Origin: Theristus sp. LFF4_11
Lineage: Eukaryota > Nematoda > Chromadorea > Monhysterida > Xyalidae
Assembly: GCA_030248135.1 (NCBI GenBank)
Contig: JASANC010001852.1
Location: forward strand, 39,383-103,382
Length of the DNA stretch: 64,000 nucleotides
Reading direction: 5' to 3'
Part shown: positions 13,901 through 22,900 of the stretch, piece after piece
How the letters are laid out: the number at the start of each line of letters is the position of its first letter
How positions within the stretch are numbered: the first letter of the stretch is position 1
The notes under the pieces: model-generated
Databases searched by the model: none
What the model was told of the DNA's origin: nothing
The model's input: only the letters and a program-made list of their open reading frames with translations
Made by a program: the position numbers and the translations under genes

Positions 13901-16900
13901 ATGGTTTTTGCTTTTAGACATGAAGAGAGCTCGCCGCCGCTGGCCACTGCTGCGTGTTAAAAGCACTGAGCAGAAGAACACAACAGGTGAGCAATAATGT
14001 TATAGTATTTATGAACAGTGTGAACAATCTTTGAGTAACAATGTAGATGGTAGCGCAGCCAACTGTTAAAACCGGGATTAAAACCGTCGAAATTGTTGGC
14101 AACAAGTTTTGTTATTTTTGTTTGTTTGTTTTGAATTTGTTTTGAACATGCAGCAGCGCCCAGCGGTATGCTCTTTTCAAGCTTGAAAGCAAAAACTACC
14201 GACGACCTTGTCGCCGCCAATCTACCAAAAAACTTTAGTTTTCTAAAATTTTGACCAATGCAAACGGTAGTTCGTCAATTTAGTTTTTTGGTATGAAAAA
14301 ATAAAAAGAAACCGCTCAACAATCGAAAAAACACGATTTTAGCTGAACATCGTTCCAAGAAACGAACAGGGGTATGGAGCGTGAGGAGCCGACCAATCGG
14401 CGAGTTATTATCCAGATAAACTGCAGATCAAAATTTTACATAGGAGCTACCAGATTTAGGCTACGAGTTGATAATGCAATGCTTACAATTCTATTTTTTA
14501 CACTTTTAATGCCACAGAAATGCGATTTCGAGCCAAACAGCCGGTATTTGGTGATACAAGGCTGAGGGCTCTAACTCAAACACATATTCTGGAGCAAATT
14601 TTATAAATGCGGCAATTTTAATACAGCTAAAACAGCGAGATTGTGCTGTCATCGAAGGACACCGAGTTGACGGGTTGACTACGAAAGACAGCCGACCGCA
14701 AATATGCGCCAATAGTAATCGTAGTAAAATATGATAGCAGAAACGCGAATCGTCTGCCAATGCATGAACACGTTCACATCAGGCTCATGTGCTTTTAGAA
14801 TGTTTCGTTGGCACCTATGTACGCTGCACGAGAAAGCTGCTGCTGCTGCGACAACGTGCAGCTTAGAATGGCTGAAATTGCTGCCGCTATTCGACATAAT
14901 GTGAATTGTGAAATAAATATTTCCATAAACGCGGAGTGAAGCTTTCATCAGATGTAAATACAGGCAGCATTAGTAAGCAAGAATATGAATGCTAACACAG
15001 CTAGGTGAATGTAAGCTGGAGCGTTTTATTGGTTTAGCTGAACTGAGGCTTTAGCTCTACACAACTCGTCAGTTCACGCAACAGTTTATAGTAATTCATG
15101 CGCAAAGCTGACATGATATTGCGGTAAACACAGAAACGAGCGTAAATAAGCCAAAAACATACAGATGCATCAGCTTTAATATGACGCTCAGGCAAGCTGG
15201 TCAAAATCAAATTTAGAGAAAAAACAAAAAAGCGTACGACTGCCAATCTTTTCCGCTAACAAGAAAAGAAAAGCAAATCTCCTCTGAAATCACATAAGAT
15301 ACAATGTATGAGTGACGCCCAAAAATCAGCGACGGGCGACACTTTAAAAGATGTGTTCCATGGGAAAGTAGAACGTGACACACAAACCGGGGCCGAATAG
15401 TATCTTAACAGAAAGCGGTGGATCTAACAGAACAGCACAATCCTCAGTAAAAATAACATGCAGAGACAGGAAGCAATTTAAGGAAGCTTCAGAGCCCGAA
15501 ACGCAGCAACAATCGCCATGTATTGCGCTATAAAGTAAAACGAACTGGTGTCTAGCATAACACTGCAAAATATCGTCGACTGTTTGAATGGACAGAGAAC
15601 TCATACAAAGCGTTAGAATAAGAGTTGCTTCTAAACATGAGTCATCAAATGCAGTCTCACACCACGCATTACGCTTGGTGACAGCCGTATGCCTGAAGTG
15701 CACTGTGCACTCAAACCACCCCATGATGAGAATCTGCCACTGCAGAGTCGAATGAGATTGAATGCCATATTGCAAAACAGCTTCGCGGGTGGGCTGTGCT
15801 CGACTGCAGTACTCTTCATCAAATCAAAACTGTTCTTTTTTTGCAAAACAACGAACAGTTCAAGCTTCCAAAGTAACCTCTTGAATTTTTAGTTAGTAAT
15901 CAATGACCAGTATGTCCTACATCCGAAACTAACTTCAACTGAAAAATTCAGATACCAATAGCACTGCAAGTGAAGTTGCACTGTTTTTGCTTTATGAATG
16001 TGTAGCGAACTGACACCTCGTGAAACGACGCTAGCGCTTCAAGCTCCGTGAATGGCGCTTAACATGAAACTTATTCTAAACTAAAAATGTTAAAAATGCT
16101 TAGTAGACAGAACGCAAAGTGACAAGTGAATACCATCAGTGAGTTAAGCTAAGCAAGCTCCATTCTTGTTGCAAGTAACCGGCAGTGACGTATGTACGAC
16201 CATCAAATTACAACCCCTTGCTGCAAAAAACCGACGACTGCTTCGCATAGTGAATTTCAATTCATGAGTTGCTGATGTTGACGTGAACAAGTACACAAGC
16301 CCATTTCTATAATTTTTATCACCCAAGAACTGCTAGGACTCGAACATCACTAAATATAATTAGTGACGGAGAAATTAATGCATAAACAATGTAATATCAA
16401 GAAATTCGAAACGCTACCACCAAAGGAGAAAAAGTCTAGCCAACTGAACAAATAGCTAACGCCAAATCCGAATCACCGGTTGTTCGTTTTTTTCCACGTT
16501 CTAAGCGTTGGTAGAACTAGCAAGCCAAAATAATTCGAATGTAAACAGACACTATGGTGGGTTGAGTAATACCAGGACCTGAAACAAGACAGCCGACTGG
16601 AACCCTGTGTCATTGGGAAAGAAAATGTCATATGAAAAGAGGGGGAAAATATAGGCTAATCACAGCTTGCAGCATGCCAAAATCTTGACTGCGTCAGCAA
16701 TAATGACCCAAAAGCGGAGATGATAATTATAGCACGACCGAGGAGTGTGCTTCAGATTCAGTACCACAAACTGCAGTCGTGGTGGTGGATAGTGAATGTA
16801 ATTAAATGCAAACAGAAGCTGACGCTGAAACGTACAAACAACATTTTGGTCTTTGCAAGCAAGCCAATTAGGAAATACCACGAATCATCGAACTTGATTG

Positions 16901-19900
16901 TACGAAGCTCAAAATGGTACTAGACTTTTTGCACAATTGTTAGGTATTTGACTTGAGAACTAAAACTGCCTTAAACAGATGAACACTGGTAGACTGTTTA
17001 GATTGTGTTGAAAACCTAGTTTCATTGGTAGAATAAATCAACAACAAAAATAATCTGTCAAAAAGCCGAAAACAGAACAATCGATTCAATGAGCAACATT
17101 TTAAAAATTTATGGTGATTCTGGTGGACATTCGCATGACTGTTAAGAACATGACAAATTAGAGCCATATGGCGATATGTGGATTTTACAAAGGAACATGC
17201 TATCAATGACTTAACAGTCCATTAAACCCTAGTGGCTTTCGACATCGACTTTTTCGTATAACTTTTACCAAAACGTGTTTATCTGTACTAACACATTCCC
17301 AGAATCAAGATTGTTGACACCAGTTGACACTTGGAATCTTACTAAAAAATCACTTTGTATCACGGCATTCACCGATTTCAACAAAACCAGTGCACAATTG
17401 GAGAACTAAATAAAATATAATGGGAATATTAAAAAATCGAATATTTATAGTAGACAAGCAAAGTTACACAGCATTTGACATTTCCAATACCTCAAATTTC
17501 GTGACCGGAGAACGTCAAGATATCGATTTCATCAAATTATTGCTCAGCAAGTCACACACTGACACTCTATGGTGTCACCTACTGCTTCCTGTACGTACCT
17601 ATGTATGCTAGCTATTTTCATCACCGCAGATTTTATTTTATACTGGTGCGGAAGATGAACATTTCGAGTTTTACAAATGTTTGAAAGATGTAAATTTAAA
17701 AGATGTAAACACCCTGCAAATTCCACTTCTCTAAATGTGGACAGTGTGCAATGGTCATAGTCACTCAAAGCGTGATCGTGACGAACTTTAGTTTTCCCTA
17801 CAGCGCCTCAGTTGGACATAAAACTACGACAAAAATGAAATTGTATTGTTTCATCGTCATTATTGCAATTTCATACAAGAATATTTTGATAATTGGCTGG
17901 GTGGTTTCGCTCGGCGGTATGAGTGATTCTCATGACACAGCTTCCCGCGTGTGCATGTCATGATTGATTACGTATACGTTGATGCCACTGTGCTGTGGTC
18001 AACCATTCGGAACGAAAAAATGAAGAAAAACAGTGCTGTGGAACTCGGAGCAGCAACAGCATCTGCCGAAATGTGCTGGATATGTTCAGTGATGGTTTTG
18101 ATAAATCGCTTTTGATTTGGTATTGCTCTTTTTGAAAGAAAAATTATAACAAATAGCTTTTTGAAAATTGCAGTTATTTTGAGGATAAAAAAGCGTTCAA
18201 GCATGCCAATGCCAAATGCTCATAAGATACAGATAAGATCTGAAAAAATTGAGTTCCTTTACTGACAACAAAGATGGGATGAAGGAGCAAACAGCGATTG
18301 AACGCTGCGTCCAAGAGCAGGAGGAGGACTACTCGACAAACATTCAGAGTATACCGAACTGCCGAAAAAAAACTAAATAAAGGTTTCAACACTAGTCTCC
18401 ATTATAAGGCAATCCGTTTTTTAACAGTCAAAAACATTTTTAATGTCAAAAAATTGTGAGTTCATTTTGTTGAATCGAAGTCATATCATAACCTATTCAT
18501 ATGTAAAAACTTGTCGGTTCATATTTAAAGAAATTGCGGAATGGGGCCAATGGGGCGGGTCAAAGGCTAATTGATTTATCAACAGTAAAACTGCTTCGAT
18601 GTATTCCATCATAAACCTCGAGTTTCCTGTGATCTGTTTTTTACCAGAATTTTGTTCGTGTCATTTCACACCACAAATGATCACAATCAATGAATGCCAA
18701 TATATCCCATCTACAATAACTGTTGGGATGTTGGACAAATATGATATGACCAATGTACAAATTGGCATGAGTTGTCCGTCTCGTACCAATCTTAAAAAGC
18801 ATGCCCATTCCTTCATGAGTGCATAAATTAGTGTCATCTCCATCATCTCTACAAACCAGAAAAACCACCAAACAGTTCCTGGCTCTACTCATTTTCACAA
18901 CACTTCTCAAACTCAACTCCGTTCTCACATCAACTGTTTTTCAAACAAAGCCATTCATGTTCAAAGAAGCAATGACGGATCAGTAAAGTTTGATTTCACC
19001 GACCCGTTGTTGCATGATCAATGCACCTATGCTTGTGATAGGGTTATATGCAAGGTCTGCGATAGGCGTAACGATGAAAACTGCGTGAGATCAACCGTCA
19101 CCGGAAGATCTTTTGTCACCAGCAGCGCTGAGCTAGACTGCAATTCTGAAAACATTGTCTATCTAATTACTTGCACTAGATGTAATCTTCAATATGTTGG
19201 GGAAACTGGCCGCAAGTTTAGAGACCGAATGTCTGAGCATATGAGAAGCGCCAAAAGTAACACTGTACAAACCCTTTTAGCCAAGCATTTTAAGAATAGT
19301 GGCCATAGTGAAGCAGACATGTCCTTCCAAATTATCGAAAAACTGAACACCTCTGACAGCAAACAAGAAGATAGGTCTGAGCGCCTCAAGGCTGAAGATT
19401 TTTGGATAAGGCTGCTCAACACTGCCCACCCTTTGGGATTGAACGACGCTGTAAAGGGTATTCAAAATCTGTCTAAACTCAATGATGTTACTAATTTTGG
19501 CAACACCCTGCCCTATTTCAGTCTGAAATGTCCCCGTAGACCAAGACCCAGAGGTAAACGGAAAAGCTCCGGTTCCAAAAAGAATGTTGATAAATCCAAA
19601 ATAAAATATTTGTTGGGAAATTTTGTTAGGGGGATTACCGCGGTTTTTTTTTGGTTTTGCAAATGAATAATCAACTGTGAAGCATTGGTGTGTTTTTTGT
19701 TTTGTATAAAAAAAGTGGTTAGGTGGGTGGTTTTAAAAAGAGGTGGGGGGGGGGGAAGAACCGGGGGGGGGGGGGTGTGTTTTTTTTTTTTTTTGGGGGG
19801 GGGAGGGTTGGGGGGTTGGGGAAGGGGAAAATTTTTTGTATTTAGTTGGGTTGGTTTGGGTGTTTTTTGGGTTTTTTTGTTTTGTTTTGTCTTTTGTTTT

Positions 19901-19935
19901 TTGTGGGGGTGTTGTGTATTGGGGGGGGGGGGGTG

Positions 19936-19966
<31 letters not shown>

Positions 19967-22900
19967 GGGTTGGGTGTTTTTTTTTTTTTGACATAAGTAA
20001 ATTAGCAAGGAGAAACAGAGTGAGTGTCAACGCTTTGAACGAAGTTACAAGGGTGATTCTTGAACTCATCACAAATAGAGTAAATAGAACTATTGAAAAT
20101 GTTCACGTTGATCATAAACCTAATGTTCGTTGTTTGCACAAACATTTTTGCATTGTTCCTGCGGACAAATGTTCCAATAACGCTGTCGTCATTTGCAAAA
20201 AGTACTATACCCAGATATTGTGTAAAGAGCTGGGCATCGAAATTCTGAGAAGTGAGGCAACTGGCAATGAGGTCTATGTTCCTGTTGATCTTTCAATGAA
20301 ACGTATCATTGATATTCATCAAAAGTTGGCCTCACATTACGGTGTTGATATCAAGAGTTCGGACAATTGTTTGCCGTTGATGTACGGATTGCCTAAACTC
20401 CACAAAAATCCGGTAAAATTCAGGTTTATTGCGGCGGCTCATAACTCTAGCATGAAAACTCTGTCCTTGATAGCGGCTGCTATTTTGAATAAAATCAAGT
20501 CCCATTTCAACAAATACTGTGCTATCATTGAAAACCGTACTGGCAAAAAACTGTTCCGCTTGGTTAGTAGCAGCTACGATATCATAAACAAAATGGAATA
20601 TTTGAAACCTGCTGTTCAAACTGTTTCCACGTACGATTTCAGCACGCTGTTTACTTGTCTGCCTCATGATGTCATCAAGAAACAAATGTATAAAATGGTG
20701 GAATTATGTTTCAATAATGCTGGCAAAATGGGTATGTCTATCCACACAAACCAGTTTGGAAAGAGGTTTGCCGAATATGCCGGCGCACAAACTAAGCGCG
20801 GTATATATTTGGATAAGTTTGCTGTGTTCCAACTCTTGTGTGATATCATCGATCACACATACGTAACTTTTGGTGGCATTGTTTTCAAACAGAGAACTGG
20901 AGTACCTATGGGTGGCAACTGTAGTCCTCTTATAGCCGAATTAACCTTAGCAATGTTTGAATTCGAATTTTTGAAAGACAACAACGGTTTGCCTTTGTTC
21001 TATCGTTACATCGATGACGTTATTGTTTTCAATGATACTAACTTTGAAACCACTGCTTTGCAAATTTACCCAGCATGCCTGAAATTAGAAAAGACTAGTG
21101 CAGACGACTACTCTTGCAATTACCTCGATTTAGATATTTGTCTCACAACAGAAACGATTCATTTTAAACTGTTCGATAAAACTAGAGATTTCAATTTCCG
21201 CGTGGTTAAATATCCTCACCCTCATACCACAATGCCAAAGTTTATGATTTACGGTGTTTTGTATTCACAACTGTCTCGTTTTGCTAGAATCTGCAACGAA
21301 GAGTCAGTTTTTGTCAACGAAGCCAGAAATGTTTGCAACATTTATTTGTCAAAAGGAGCAAACTCAATTGATATCGTGAAACAAATTCTAAAATTCTGCA
21401 ATCGTAATCAAAAACTTCTTCTGAAATACTGCTGGATTGATGCATTGGACTATCGTATCAAGTTTCTTGACCTGATCCCAGCACTGAAACCTTGATTTTC
21501 ACATAGCTTCTGGTCCGGTTAACTTCACAAAGCTAAACTGTTTCCTAGTGTGTGGTCTAAATAGCCAACTTTCATCGCTAAACAGTTGCGCTACTCTATC
21601 ATGAATGGCTCGCCGGTTCCAGGCCAACTAAAACCTGACGTAAAAATAGTTAAACTACTCTAGCCTAAATGGATGGCTGGTTGGAAGCAAGTTAAAACCA
21701 AAGTTCTCTTGCACAAATGTGTCATTCTGATCCCAAAAAATTTTTTTTTTTTTTGCTGTTTCTTTTTGCACCCATTGCCGAGGGAAAGTGTCATATGTCA
21801 TCGTCACGCTCGCGTTCGCCTGATCGAGGCAGAGACAAGAGCAAGCGTTCGCGCGAGAAAGTTAGTTGAGAAAGCTTTCACACGTTTTATTTTCTTTATA
21901 TTTCACTGTTATTCGAGTAAAATAGACTAAAAATTACGCTGCGTATCATTTGTGCCTACAAGTTTTAGCCTATACTCACCCGGTTCCTAGTTTAGTGTAT
22001 CTATTTCATAACCAATGTTTCGCCTTAGCCTTTTTTCTTAGCACAAAGAACAAACGGCACTCTTCTGACGAGGCCCACCGTTTGTTCGGCGGTCATTATG
22101 TAAAGTTGATTAAAGGGCCGAAACATAATGAACGCCATTGGTTAACTGACCTAATAAATTTTGTACTTCAAAAACCTCCTTTTCTGATCAATCACCCCAA
22201 CAATTTGAAAAATCATAAATTCATCAGACGATCCCTGCAATTTTCACAGCATTTCTGCTGGTGTTATTTCACCCCCATGGCGTGAAAACAGAGGGACACC
22301 AGCAATTCCCTCCCGTTAACTGCAGTTTGCCACAACTGACGTTTTTTTGTAGGTATGAACAAGTTGCACAACATCACAGGCACAGAGTTGCAAAACAAAA
22401 TTCGTGCAAAAAGTCCACAGCCATAAACCCTCTCTTCATGTGTTCTTGCCAATTTGGACTTCGTTTGATTCAAAATGACATAAGGCAAATTGCGGCATAT
22501 TAAGAAATCTTGACAAGAAGATGACCAGCATCTGAAAAAGACAATCGTTTACAAGAAATGCCCCATAATTGCCACAGCACACTAAACGGACAAAAACGAC
22601 AAAGCCAAAAATGATTCATCGAGAAAAACGCGTTCGGCTTTCAGAACGCAACGCAAGTAATCCTCAGATGATGTGAGTGTTCGTTCACTTTTTTGCGTCG
22701 CTCAATTGTGCGCCCAAGTAATGAAATACGAGGCACAAGCACGTTGTGCTCATAAAACCAAGCCGATGCGTCGACGACCAAGCAAAGCAAGCAAAACAGT
22801 AAAATGCTATCATTTGGCTCACTCAAAGAAGCGACTTTCTGTTCCCTTTTTGAACGACCATTGCAACGACTGAAGATTATAAAAAGCACACAATCGTCAT

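Larger units (their letters stand above)
18599..21495 (+). mobile_element. Penelope-like retroelement with GIY-YIG endonuclease upstream of reverse transcriptase (Naiad-like)
   Basis: A GIY-YIG endonuclease frame (18827-19666) precedes a reverse-transcriptase frame (19987-21495) on the same strand, and no endonuclease follows the RT. Canonical endonuclease-bearing Penelope elements have RT then endonuclease; endonuclease first is the order described for the Naiad/Chlamys clade. RT signatures such as the [16 protein letters not shown] and [15 protein letters not shown] blocks agree with that clade. An in-frame stop (18824-18826) separates a same-frame segment at 18599-18826, which may be further 5' coding remnant. 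The stretch between the two domains is replaced by a low-complexity G/T/A block, so the expected CxC linker is not visible. It lies in AGAP intron 1, opposite to the gene. Confidence 0.8.

Noticed and set aside
19685..20072. Several long Gly-, Phe-, Lys- or Pro-rich ORFs
   Set aside because: Produced by homopolymer runs in the C-depleted block on both strands.
21794..22285. RS-rich start exon plus downstream open segment as a splicing-factor gene
   Set aside because: The two parts do not join in phase and no RNA-binding domain follows.
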